From: Paramagnetospirillum caucaseum
GTDB taxonomy: Bacteria; Pseudomonadota; Alphaproteobacteria; Rhodospirillales; Magnetospirillaceae
NCBI RefSeq assembly: GCF_000342045.1
Contig: NZ_AONQ01000008.1
Span: 1-64,000 of the forward strand
Length of the DNA: 64,000 nt
Direction: 5' to 3'
This document shows, in pieces, positions 6,767-16,172 of this stretch. Both the position numbers and the translations under genes were made by a program. Below the pieces are notes generated by a model, which searched no databases, had not been told where the DNA came from, and saw only the letters and a list, made by a program, of their open reading frames with translations. How positions within the stretch are numbered: position 1 is the first letter of the stretch; each line of letters opens with the position of its first letter.

Positions 6767-8524
6767 TCATACCACGATTTGCGTTGCCGGCGCCGCACTG
6801 GTCGGCAGCAGATCGACGAAAGACCGTCCCGCCTGGAACGAGACCAGCCCCGTGATGCCGGTCAGCTGACCGCATTCGGCGAAGATGCCGGCGATGTCGC
6901 GGCACATGGCGGCGGGCAACGGCTCGGCGGTGCGCACGATCAGGTCGAAGCGCTTGGTATCCTTCTGGACCAGCCCGTCCAGCTGGATGCGGCCCAGCGC
7001 GCTCATGCGCACGTCGAGGATGAAGCGCTGTTCGCTTCCCTTCTTGCCGCCCCCCTCGTCCTCCGGCGGGCGGTGGACGTAGAGATTGATGGGGTCGATA
7101 TTGGCGCCGTGGGCGAAGGGCAGGGTGATGGATTGCCAGTCGCCGCGCCCCATGGGCCGGGCGGCGTCGTCGGCGAGGTCGAGGAATTCCTTCTTCAGCC
7201 GCTCGGCCAGATCCTTGCGCCCGGCCTTTTCCAGTCCGCGGGTCACCGGCTCGCTCAGCAGCTGGCGGGCATCGCCGGCCCGCACCGCCCCGCTGAACAT
7301 GGACATGGCGGCGGCCAGGCGGGGGCCGGCCTGGGGAATCATCCGCATCAGCTGTTCGGCCGCCTGGCGGTCGGAGCCGAGCAGGACGTCGACCGCCTGA
7401 TCCAGGCTGGGCCAGCCGCCGGGGGTCAGGCCCGGGGCTGGAGCGGGGGCGGGGGCCATGGGCGGCGGCGGCAGCGGCCGGTCGATCACCTCCAGCCGGA
7501 CCATGCTCCCCACCGGCAGGGGGGTGGCCACGTTGAGCGACAGCATGCCGGCCGGGCTCTGCACCAGGGCGGCGCCGCCGGCCGGCTGGGCCACCACCAC
7601 GCCGGGCAGGGTGACGTTGGGCGGCTGGGGCGTGGCGACGGACGGCGGGGACGGAGCGCCGGCCAGGGAGGGCGGCGGCACCGCCGCTGCCGGCTGCGTC
7701 GTTCCGGGAACATGGGGTGCGGCGGGCATGGGCGGTGTTCCCACGCCGGGGGCGGCCGGGCCGGGGGCTTGCGCCATGGGACCCTGAGCCGCCTGGGCGG
7801 GCTGCGCCGTGGCGGTGGGAATGGGCTGGCCGCCGCTGATGGCGTTCTGGCCGGGCGGGGCCATGGCGGCGATGCGTACGGTCAGGCGGGTGCCGGGGAC
7901 GAGGTTGGTCAGCGCCGCGGGCAGCGGCTCGGCCATCTCCAGGCCCGGCCGCCCGGCATCGGGCGGCAGCATCACCGCTCCCGGCGGGCCGGAACGGATG
8001 ACCGTCGCGGTCAGGCCCAGCGGTCCCGCCGCCAGTCCGGGCGAGGTCACCACCGGCGCGCCGGCCGGGCCGGGCTGGGCGAGGGGAAGCTGGGCGGTAT
8101 TGGGCTTGGCCCCGGACCCGAGCAGCCCGGCAAGGTCGGGCAGGCCGGGCAGCCCGGTCTGCGGCGGTGGCAGCGGCAGGCCGCCGGTGGGGCGGCCGTT
8201 GATGGACAGCAGCTTGAAGGCGGGCAGGCCGTTCTGTTGGATGTATTGCATGGCCAACTGGGCACCGTCGGGGGGCAGCGGCTGGCCGGGGGGCAGGCGC
8301 AGCGACAGGCTGGCGCCGTCGGCGGTCATCACCCGCACCACACCTCGGCCATCGGGTCCCTTGCCCTCCGAAGCCGCCATGGTGGCGGCCAGCACGGCGC
8401 CGGCCTGCAGTTTGGCCAGAGCCTCGGCGGCGGCCTTGTCGGCCACCACGCTCAGCACCGGCGGCGCGCTCGCCTGGGGAGGCGGAGCGACCGGCGGCGG
8501 GGCCGGCGGGATGGCCGAGCACAT
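6767..8524 (-). CDS. Pro/Ala-rich protein, possibly FliK-like, at the end of the flhFG operon
   Basis: The 585-aa protein starts four bases after flhG. Residues 1-330 are low complexity, dominated by Pro, Ala and Gly, as in the disordered N-terminus of hook-length rulers. A folded C-terminus (about 345-585) contains the segment RFILDVRMSALGRIQLDGL, reminiscent of the LxxLGxVxVxL core of the FliK C-terminal domain. A true FliK is present separately at 21384-23150, so this is either a FliK relative or an unrelated flagella-linked protein. Its place behind flhG implies co-transcription and perhaps a role in polar flagellar assembly. I give no gene symbol because the similarity is weak and by eye only. 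Confidence 0.72.
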   Translation of the reverse strand: MCSAIPPAPPPVAPPPQASAPPVLSVVADKAAAEALAKLQAGAVLAATMAASEGKGPDGRGVVRVMTADGASLSLRLPPGQPLPPDGAQLAMQYIQQNGLPAFKLLSINGRPTGGLPLPPPQTGLPGLPDLAGLLGSGAKPNTAQLPLAQPGPAGAPVVTSPGLAAGPLGLTATVIRSGPPGAVMLPPDAGRPGLEMAEPLPAALTNLVPGTRLTVRIAAMAPPGQNAISGGQPIPTATAQPAQAAQGPMAQAPGPAAPGVGTPPMPAAPHVPGTTQPAAAVPPPSLAGAPSPPSVATPQPPNVTLPGVVVAQPAGGAALVQSPAGMLSLNVATPLPVGSMVRLEVIDRPLPPPPMAPAPAPAPGLTPGGWPSLDQAVDVLLGSDRQAAEQLMRMIPQAGPRLAAAMSMFSGAVRAGDARQLLSEPVTRGLEKAGRKDLAERLKKEFLDLADDAARPMGRGDWQSITLPFAHGANIDPINLYVHRPPEDEGGGKKGSEQRFILDVRMSALGRIQLDGLVQKDTKRFDLIVRTAEPLPAAMCRDIAGIFAECGQLTGITGLVSFQAGRSFVDLLPTSAAPATQIVV

Positions 8525-8528
8525 GACG

Positions 8529-9326
8529 TTATCGCGAGCGGATCAGGCGCTCGACGATGGCCTCGACGTCGGCGGCGGCCTCGGCGTTGGGCGAGCGCAT
8601 CATGATCGGCGTCTGGTTGCGGATGGCTTCCCGCACCTTCAGGTCACGGCGGATGACCCCGGCCAGCGGCGGCGAAATCTTCAGGAAGCCCTCGCAGGCC
8701 TTGAGCAGGGTGTTGTAGATGCGCTCGCCCTCGCGCGTCGAATTGGCCATGTTGACCACGATGCGCATGTCGGTGCCGGGGCGCTCCATGTGGGTGACCT
8801 TGATGAAGGCGTAGGCGTCGGTCAGCGAGGTGGGCTCGTCGGTGGTCACCACCATGATGATGCCGGCCTGCTGCGAGAAGTTGCGGGTGGTCTTCTCGAC
8901 GCCGGCCCCCAGGTCGACCACCACCCGGTCGTAATTGCCGGCCAGCAGCACCAGATCGTCGCCCAGCATCTGCAGCCGCGACAGCGGGATGTTGGCCAGG
9001 GTGCCGCTGCCCGAGCGCCCGGCGATGATGTCGAAGCCGCCCTCGGGGAAGCGGGTCAGCGCCTGGTTCAGCGTCATGCGCCCGGCCACCACGCTGCCCA
9101 GGTCGGTCTTGGGCATCAGGCCCAGCTGGATGTCCACGTTGGCCAGCCCCAGGTCGCCGTCGAACAGCATCACCTTTTGTCCGGCCCGCGCCAGGGCGTG
9201 GGACAGGGTGATGGAGAACCAGGTCTTGCCGACGCCGCCCTTGCCGGACGCCACCGCGACGATGTTGCGCCCCTTGGCCCGGAGCGTCGGGCGGGGGGCC
9301 AGGGTGGGAACTTCCATCGTGGTCAT
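8529..9326 (-). CDS. flhG: flagellar number/placement ATPase FlhG (MinD/ParA family)
   Basis: FlhG (FleN, YlxH) is a MinD-like ATPase that restrains flagellar number by acting on FlhF and, in some bacteria, on the sigma-54 master regulator. This 265-aa protein has the deviant Walker A GKGGVGKTW near residues 29-37, the LFDGDLGLANVD box (about 54-65) and a switch II VVDLGAGV. The ATG at 9326 overlaps the flhF stop (ATGA), so the two are translationally coupled; an internal ATG at 9317 is an alternative. Length is normal for the family. It should act at the cytoplasmic face of the pole, consistent with polar flagella. Confidence 0.93.
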   Translation of the reverse strand: MTTMEVPTLAPRPTLRAKGRNIVAVASGKGGVGKTWFSITLSHALARAGQKVMLFDGDLGLANVDIQLGLMPKTDLGSVVAGRMTLNQALTRFPEGGFDIIAGRSGSGTLANIPLSRLQMLGDDLVLLAGNYDRVVVDLGAGVEKTTRNFSQQAGIIMVVTTDEPTSLTDAYAFIKVTHMERPGTDMRIVVNMANSTREGERIYNTLLKACEGFLKISPPLAGVIRRDLKVREAIRNQTPIMMRSPNAEAAADVEAIVERLIRSR

Positions 9327-10324
9327 GATGCGGATGCCTCGGTCCAGAAGGTTTGGTCTTTGGGTTCGGCTTCGGCGGCTTGCGGCATGATCAGCCGGGC
9401 CAGCGCGATTGCCGAGATGGGCGAGATGCCCGACGCCACGTGCGGGCTGGCGGAAACGTCGCAGAAGGCCATCTGCCCGCCCTCGGCGGCGGCCAGGATG
9501 GCGCCCAGGCGCCGCGTGGTGTCCAGGCGCGACGCGAACAGCCGCGTGGCGCCGATGGCGGCGAAGGCCTCGCCGATCTCGGCGGCCTCCTCCGGGTCGC
9601 CGCCGGCGGCCATCACCAGGACGGGCTCGACGTCGGCGGCCTCGATCAGTGCCTGCAGGTAGTCCATGTCGCTCTGCTTGAAGGGATTGAGGCCGGGCGA
9701 ATCGATCACCACCAGATCGAAGTTCCCGTTCATGCTTTCCACCGCCCGGGCCAGGGATTCCGGCCCCCGCGCCCGCACCAGGTCGATCTCCAGGATCGAG
9801 GTGAAGGCGGCCAACTGCTCGACGGCTCCGGCCCGGATGTTGTCGCAGGTGACGACGCCCACCTGCCATTGCTTGAGCACCGAGCGGGCCGCCAGCTTGG
9901 CCACGGCGATGGACTTGCCCGAGCCGTTGGGCCCCACCAGCATGAAGGGGCGCGGGGCCCCGTGCTCGGGCAGATGGGCGAAGGTGAAGCCGGCTTCCAG
10001 CGCGGCGGCGCAGGCCAGCGGCGGCTGGGTCAGGCCCGAGGTGTGGGCGGCGTTGACCAGCCGGTCGGACAGCCGCGCCGGCACGCCGTGATCGGCCAGG
10101 GCCTTCCTCACCGCTTCCGAGACCTCGGAACCGCCGGTGGCTTCCTCCAGCATGGAGGCCACCGCCAGGTCGGCATCGACGGATTCCAGGGCGGCGGTGA
10201 TGCGCACTCCCTTGGAGCCGGCGGCGCGTTGGGTCGAGACGATGATGGCGTCGTCGCCCAGTTCCTGGCGCACCAGCTCCATGGCTTCGGTCATGGTCGG
10301 CGCGGTGAAGGATTTGAGCCTCAT
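9323..10324 (-). CDS. flhF: flagellar biosynthesis SRP-like GTPase FlhF
   Basis: FlhF is a signal-recognition-particle-type GTPase that marks the site of polar flagellum assembly. The 333-aa protein has a short N-terminal region beginning MRLKSF (typical of FlhF), then an NG domain with P-loop GPNGSGKS (about residues 131-138), VVTCDNIRAGA in place of the usual DTYRxGA box, and a DSPG motif where most family members have DTAG. The altered P-loop and DSPG are worth noting because they could change nucleotide turnover. The N-terminal B domain is shorter than in many homologues. It precedes and overlaps flhG. A REP-like repeat separates it from flhA. Confidence 0.92.
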   Translation of the reverse strand: MRLKSFTAPTMTEAMELVRQELGDDAIIVSTQRAAGSKGVRITAALESVDADLAVASMLEEATGGSEVSEAVRKALADHGVPARLSDRLVNAAHTSGLTQPPLACAAALEAGFTFAHLPEHGAPRPFMLVGPNGSGKSIAVAKLAARSVLKQWQVGVVTCDNIRAGAVEQLAAFTSILEIDLVRARGPESLARAVESMNGNFDLVVIDSPGLNPFKQSDMDYLQALIEAADVEPVLVMAAGGDPEEAAEIGEAFAAIGATRLFASRLDTTRRLGAILAAAEGGQMAFCDVSASPHVASGISPISAIALARLIMPQAAEAEPKDQTFWTEASAS

Positions 10325-10350
10325 GCGTCACCCCCGTCCATGGCGCGGGA

Positions 10351-10413
10351 ATGCGGCCGGGACGGCCGCGCTCCCGGAGAGGCCCTCCTTCGGAGCGCGG
10401 GCATCCTGCCCGC
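10351..10413 (+). repeat. REP-like multi-hairpin element, copy 2
   Basis: Same three-stem design as 5128-5183: GCGGCC/GGCCGC, CGCTCC/GGAGCG around a longer spacer, then GCGGGC-ATCCT-GCCCGC. It sits between flhA and flhF, which are co-directional, so here it would be inside or between flagellar transcripts and could separate their expression. Confidence 0.8.
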
Positions 10414-10439
10414 ATGACGGCGGTTGCGGCCTGTTCTCA

Positions 10440-12551
10440 TCAAATCTGCCCCAGTGTCTTGATGCGGGCCTTGGGATGGATTTCCGACTGGCTCATCACC
10501 ACGGTCATGGGCCGGAAGCGCTCGACGATGGAGCGGACATAGGGCCGGACCATGGGGCTGGTCAGCAGGATGGGGGTCTCGCCCTGCATGGCGAAGCGCT
10601 CGAAGGTCTGGCGGGTGCGGCTGATGAAGTCCTGCAGCTGCGAGGGCGCCATGGAGATCTGTTTTTCCTCGCCGCTGCCCACCAGGGATTCGGCAAAGGC
10701 CTGTTCCCATTCCGGCGACAGGGTGACGAGCGGGATGAAGCCCTGCGGCCCGGTGTTGTTGTCGGAGATCTGCCGGGCCAAGCGGGCGCGCACATGCTCG
10801 GTGATCATGGTGACGTTGCGGGTATGGCCGCAGGCCTCGGCGATGCCTTCCAGGATGGTGGGCAGGTCGCGGATGGAGATGCGCTCGCCCAGCAGGTTCT
10901 GCAGCACCCGCTGCAGGCCGCCGATGGTCATCTGGCTGGGGATCAGCTCGGCGATCAGCTTCTGGTGCTCCTTGTCCAGCTCGTCCAGCAGCTTCTGGGT
11001 CTCGGCATGGGACAACAGCTCGCTCATGTTGTCCTTGATCACCTCGGTCAGGTGGGTGGTGATCACGGTGGGCGGGTCCACCACGGTATAGCCGCGGAAC
11101 AGCGCCTCCTCCCGGTTGGTGGGGTCGATCCACATGGCCGGCAGGCCGAAGGTGGGTTCGCGGGTCTTCTCGCCCGGCAGGGTGATGTCCTCGCCCCTGG
11201 GGTCCATGATCAGCAGGGCGGCGGGGCGCAGATCGCCGCGTCCGGCCTCCACCTCCTTGACGTGGATGACGTAGGTGTTGGCCGGCAGCTGCATGTTGTC
11301 CTGGATGCGCACCGACGGCATGACGAAGCCCATCTCGGTGGCGATGGCGCGGCGCAAGCTCTTGATCTGGTCGGTGAGGCGCTGGCCCTTGGGCGTGTTG
11401 ATCAGCTGCAGCAGGCCGTAGCCCAGTTCCAGGCGCACATGGTCGATCTTCAGCGCGGTGGAGATGGGTTCCTCGGGCACCGGGGCCTGCTGCATGGCCT
11501 CGGCCGCTTCCGCCTGCTGGGCCTGCTCGGCCTTGGCGCGCTGGTTGCGGTCCAGCAGGTAGGCCGAGGCCCCCATGCCGATGCCCAGCAGGGCGAAGGG
11601 AATGAACGGCATGTTGGGCACCAGCGACATCAGGCCCATCAGCGCGCCGGCCATGCCCACGGCGCGGGGATAGCCGGCCAGCTGGGTGAACAGGGCGCGG
11701 TCGACGGCTTCCTGCACGCCGGCCTTGGTCACCAGCATGCCGGCCGACACCGAGACGATCAGGGCCGGAACCTGGGTGACCAGGCCGTCGCCCACCGTCA
11801 GCTTGGTATAGAACTCGGCCGCCTGGCTGAAGGTCAGCCCCTGCTGCGCCATGCCGATGATCATGCCGCCGATGACGTTGATGGCGGTGATCATCAGGCC
11901 GGCCACCGCATCGCCGCGCACGAACTTGGACGCGCCGTCCATGGCGCCGAAGAACGAGGATTCACCCTCCAGCTCGGCGCGGCGCTTCCGGGCCGTGGGC
12001 TCGTCGCACAGGCCGGCCGACAGATCGGCGTCGATGGCCATCTGCTTGCCGGGCATGGCGTCCAGGGTGAAACGCGCCGCCACTTCGGCGATGCGGGTCG
12101 AGCCCTTGGTGATGACCACGAAATTGACGATCACCAGGATGGCGAAGACGATGATGCCGATGACGAAGCTGCCGCTCATGATGAAGCTGGCGAAGGCGGC
12201 GATCACCTGTCCGGCGCCTTCGACGCCTTCGTGGCCGTGGGACAGGATCAGGCGGGTCGAGGCCAGATTGAGCGCCAGGCGGATCAGGGTGGTGATCAGC
12301 AGCACCGTCGGGAACGAACTGAACTGCAGCGGCTTCTCGATGAAGATGGCCACCATCAGGATCAGCACGGAGATGGTCAGCGACAGCGCCAGGCCGATGT
12401 CGAGCAGCCACGGCGGCAACGGCAGGATCAGCACCATCAGGATGACGATGATGCCGAACGCCAGTCCCACGTCGCCGCGCCGGGCCGACGCGGCGAACCG
12501 GTTCAGGATCTCCCTGCCTACGTTTGCGCCCTGTGCCTGTCCTTCAGCCAT
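10440..12551 (-). CDS. flhA: flagellar type III export gate protein FlhA
   Basis: FlhA forms the cytoplasmic ring and the proton-coupled gate of the flagellar export apparatus. The 703-aa length matches the family (about 690-700). Residues 30-340 hold about eight hydrophobic segments and include the conserved FHIPEP-family loop with RIAEVAARFTLDAMPGKQMA. Residues 360-703 form the cytoplasmic domain that docks export substrates and chaperones. The start ATG lies 13 bp after the flbD stop, so flbD-flhA are one unit. No frameshift or missing segment is seen. Confidence 0.97.
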   Translation of the reverse strand: MAEGQAQGANVGREILNRFAASARRGDVGLAFGIIVILMVLILPLPPWLLDIGLALSLTISVLILMVAIFIEKPLQFSSFPTVLLITTLIRLALNLASTRLILSHGHEGVEGAGQVIAAFASFIMSGSFVIGIIVFAILVIVNFVVITKGSTRIAEVAARFTLDAMPGKQMAIDADLSAGLCDEPTARKRRAELEGESSFFGAMDGASKFVRGDAVAGLMITAINVIGGMIIGMAQQGLTFSQAAEFYTKLTVGDGLVTQVPALIVSVSAGMLVTKAGVQEAVDRALFTQLAGYPRAVGMAGALMGLMSLVPNMPFIPFALLGIGMGASAYLLDRNQRAKAEQAQQAEAAEAMQQAPVPEEPISTALKIDHVRLELGYGLLQLINTPKGQRLTDQIKSLRRAIATEMGFVMPSVRIQDNMQLPANTYVIHVKEVEAGRGDLRPAALLIMDPRGEDITLPGEKTREPTFGLPAMWIDPTNREEALFRGYTVVDPPTVITTHLTEVIKDNMSELLSHAETQKLLDELDKEHQKLIAELIPSQMTIGGLQRVLQNLLGERISIRDLPTILEGIAEACGHTRNVTMITEHVRARLARQISDNNTGPQGFIPLVTLSPEWEQAFAESLVGSGEEKQISMAPSQLQDFISRTRQTFERFAMQGETPILLTSPMVRPYVRSIVERFRPMTVVMSQSEIHPKARIKTLGQI

Positions 12552-12564
12552 GATTCATCACGGG

Positions 12565-13941
<1,377 letters not shown>

Positions 13942-13966
13942 GTCGTCCCTCTCCCGCTAGAGCGCG

Positions 13967-14296
13967 TTACGCCCGGTCGGTCTTGATGATTTCGGTCATG
14001 GTCACGCCCAGGCGGTCCTCGACGACGACCACCTCGCCGCGCGCCACCAGGCGGTTGTTGACGTAGATGTCGATGGCCTCGCCGACCTTGCGGTCCAGCT
14101 CGACCACAGCGCCGCGCCCCAGCTTCAGCAACTGGTTGACCTGCATGGTGGCCTTGCCCAGCACCGCCGAGACCTGCACCGGAATGTCGTAGACGGCCTC
14201 GAGGTCGCGGGCCGACCGCGGCATGTCCGGAACATCGCCGCGCCCCTGGGGCTCGTCGCCATCCGCCTTGAAGTCATTGAGTTCGAAATCGGGCAT
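13967..14296 (-). CDS. fliN: flagellar motor switch protein FliN
   Basis: FliN forms part of the C ring that switches rotation sense and helps export. The 109-aa protein has an acidic N-terminal tail (1-30) followed by the SpoA/FliMN domain with VYDIPVQVSAVLGKATM and LVARGEVVVVEDRLGVTMTEI, both typical. GGAGGACGCG precedes the ATG at 14296; an upstream TTG four codons earlier is less likely. Its operon partner downstream is flbD. Confidence 0.95.
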   Translation of the reverse strand: MPDFELNDFKADGDEPQGRGDVPDMPRSARDLEAVYDIPVQVSAVLGKATMQVNQLLKLGRGAVVELDRKVGEAIDIYVNNRLVARGEVVVVEDRLGVTMTEIIKTDRA

Positions 14297-14310
14297 CGCG
14301 TCCTCCAAGT

Positions 14311-14325
14311 CCGGCCACGGGCCGG
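14311..14325 (-). promoter_or_regulatory. leader hairpin next to the fliN ribosome site
   Basis: CCGGCC-ACG-GGCCGG forms a six-bp stem only a few bases upstream of the GGAGG that serves fliN on the minus strand. An A/T-rich tract lies on its far side. It could influence fliN translation. Read on the plus strand it would look like a terminator with a T run, but there is no plus-strand gene to end. Confidence 0.4.
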
Positions 14326-14335
14326 AAATTTTCTT

Positions 14336-14455
14336 TTTGTCCCTCAGGCGCCGGGCGGGCGCGTTCCGCGCCCTTGGCTCCTCCGCTTACGCTCCGGCTC
14401 GCTCAACGCTCGCGCGCGTCGGCTTCGCCTCGCTCGGAACCGGTTCCACCATACA
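14336..14455 (-). repeat. intergenic hairpin-rich repeat, copy B (fliH-fliN gap)
   Basis: This copy shares the TGTCCCTCA, CGCCGGGCG, TGGCT and CCTCCGC blocks with 2150-2264. Its hairpin is GGGCGCG-TTC-CGCGCCC (14357-14373), while copy A pairs GCCCGC with GCGGGC: the arms changed together. The rest of the gap is GC-rich and shows no gene. It breaks the fliF-fliG-fliH run from fliN-flbD-flhA. Confidence 0.5.
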
Positions 14456-14459
14456 GCCT

Positions 14460-15137
14460 TCATTCCTCCGGGCGGTGTTCGGGCGGCGCCAGGGCCCGGT
14501 TCACCGCCGTCTCGATATCGGCGATCAGGCGGGTCTGATCGCGTTCCGCACCTCCGTCGGTCCATTCCACCCGGCAATCGCCGATGGCCACCCGGGCGTC
14601 GGCCTGGACCACCACGCGGCCCTCGAAGCCGTGCTCGATGGCCGATTGCTCCAGGCGCTCGCGCAGGGGATCGACCAGCGAGGAATCCACCCGGACGATG
14701 ATGCGCGGCTCGTCCAGCACGTGGCCCAGGCATTCCTGCACGGTGCGGACGACCTCCTCGAAGGCGTTCTGTTCGCAGGCGGCGGGCAGCACCTTCTTCA
14801 GCACCGCCAGGGCCACCCTGGCGGCGACCCGCTGGTTGTCGTCGTTGGCGTCGGCCTGGGCGGCGTCCAGCATGGCGAGCGCGTTGGACACCCGCTCCAG
14901 CGAGGCGGCCAGCAGGGCCTGCTGGGTTTCGTTGGCCTCGGCCATGCCGTTGCGGTGGCCTTCCTCGTAGGCCGCCTCGCGCACCACCTGGAGATCCTCT
15001 TCGGTGAAGGTGGGCGGCGGCGGCGGCTCGGGTTCGGGCTCGGCCTGGTAGCTGTCCTCGGCCTGCTCGGCCGTCTTCGGCCGCGTGGCGGGCGGCGGGC
15101 CGAAATCCAGGTCGAACATGTACTTCTGATAAGCCAT
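14460..15137 (-). CDS. fliH: flagellar export ATPase regulator FliH
   Basis: FliH is the peripheral stalk and negative regulator of the export ATPase FliI. The 225-aa protein has an acidic Pro/Glu-rich N-terminal segment (about 20-45, including a run of Pro), a helical middle with AAYEEGHRNGMAEA typical of FliH/YscL, and a C-terminal domain ending near residue 215. The ATG at 15137 is three bases past the fliG stop. FliI is not in this window, so its gene lies elsewhere. Confidence 0.88.
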   Translation of the reverse strand: MAYQKYMFDLDFGPPPATRPKTAEQAEDSYQAEPEPEPPPPPTFTEEDLQVVREAAYEEGHRNGMAEANETQQALLAASLERVSNALAMLDAAQADANDDNQRVAARVALAVLKKVLPAACEQNAFEEVVRTVQECLGHVLDEPRIIVRVDSSLVDPLRERLEQSAIEHGFEGRVVVQADARVAIGDCRVEWTDGGAERDQTRLIADIETAVNRALAPPEHRPEE

Positions 15138-15140
15138 GGC

Positions 15141-16160
15141 TTAGTACACCAGCTCGTCTTCTTCGCGGCCCTCGGAGATGACGATCTGTCCCGATGCCGC
15201 CAGTTCCTTGGCCATGACCACGATGGCGGCCTGGGCCTGATCCACGTCCCTGAGGCGGACCGGGCCCAGGGCCTCCATGTCCTCGCGCAGCATCTTGCCG
15301 GCGCGCTCGGACATGTTCTTGAAGAACAGTTCCTTGACGGCGTCGGCGCCGCCCTTCAGCGCGATGGCCAGCTTGTCCTTCTCCACCGAGCGCAGCAGCA
15401 CCTGGATGCCGGCGGCGTCGATGCGGGTGAGGTCGTCGAAGGTGAACATCAGCGCCTTGATCTTTTCCGCGCTTTCGCGGTTGCGCTCCTCCAGGGCCGA
15501 CATGAAGCGGTTTTCGGTGTTGCGGTCCAGGTTGTTGAAGATGTCGGCCATCAGTTCGTGGGAATCCCGGCGCTGGGTACGGGCCAGGTTGGTCATGAAC
15601 TCGGTCCGGAGCGTCTTTTCCACGCCGTCCAGCACTTCCTTCTGCACCGCCTCCATGCGCAGCATGCGCATGATGACTTCCATGGCGAAGTTCTCGGGCA
15701 GGATGGCCAGCACGCGCGACGCGTGGTCGGGCTTGATCTTGGCCAGCACCACGGCCACGGTCTGCGGATATTCGTTCTTCAGGTAGTTGGCCAGCACCTG
15801 CTCGGACACGTTGCCCAGCTTGTCCCACATGGTACGGCCGGCGGGACCGCGGATTTCCTCCATGATGGAGTTGACGCGGTCCTTGTCCAGGCTCTTCATC
15901 AGCAGGCGTTCAGTGGTGTCGAACGAGCCGGTCAGCGAGCCGGTGGACGACAGGGCGTCGGCGAATTCGACGAAGACGCGCTCCACCAGGTTGGACGACA
16001 CGGTGCCAAGGCTGGCCATGATCTGGGACAGTTCCTTGATCTCGTCGTCGCCCAGCATGCCGAACAGCTTGGACGAGTGCTCCTCGTTCAAGGACAGCAT
16101 GAACATGGCGGCCTTCTGGGGGCCGGTGAGGCTGCGGTAGTCTTCCTTGACGCGTGCCAT
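15141..16160 (-). CDS. fliG: flagellar motor switch protein FliG
   Basis: FliG is the C-ring subunit that contacts the stator and generates torque. The 339-aa length is normal. The C-terminal domain contains the charged torque helix ([20 protein letters not shown], about 275-295) with alternating Lys, Asp and Glu. The middle domain carries the EHPQT-like [13 protein letters not shown] segment. The N-terminal domain binds the FliF C-terminus, whose gene is immediately upstream. No deletion or lost charged residue is apparent. Confidence 0.97.
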   Translation of the reverse strand: MARVKEDYRSLTGPQKAAMFMLSLNEEHSSKLFGMLGDDEIKELSQIMASLGTVSSNLVERVFVEFADALSSTGSLTGSFDTTERLLMKSLDKDRVNSIMEEIRGPAGRTMWDKLGNVSEQVLANYLKNEYPQTVAVVLAKIKPDHASRVLAILPENFAMEVIMRMLRMEAVQKEVLDGVEKTLRTEFMTNLARTQRRDSHELMADIFNNLDRNTENRFMSALEERNRESAEKIKALMFTFDDLTRIDAAGIQVLLRSVEKDKLAIALKGGADAVKELFFKNMSERAGKMLREDMEALGPVRLRDVDQAQAAIVVMAKELAASGQIVISEGREEDELVY

Positions 16161-16172
16161 GGCGGTTCCCTA

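Noticed and set aside
14311-14343. Terminator with T run on the plus strand
   Set aside because: There is no plus-strand gene to terminate; on the minus strand the same bases are the fliN leader.
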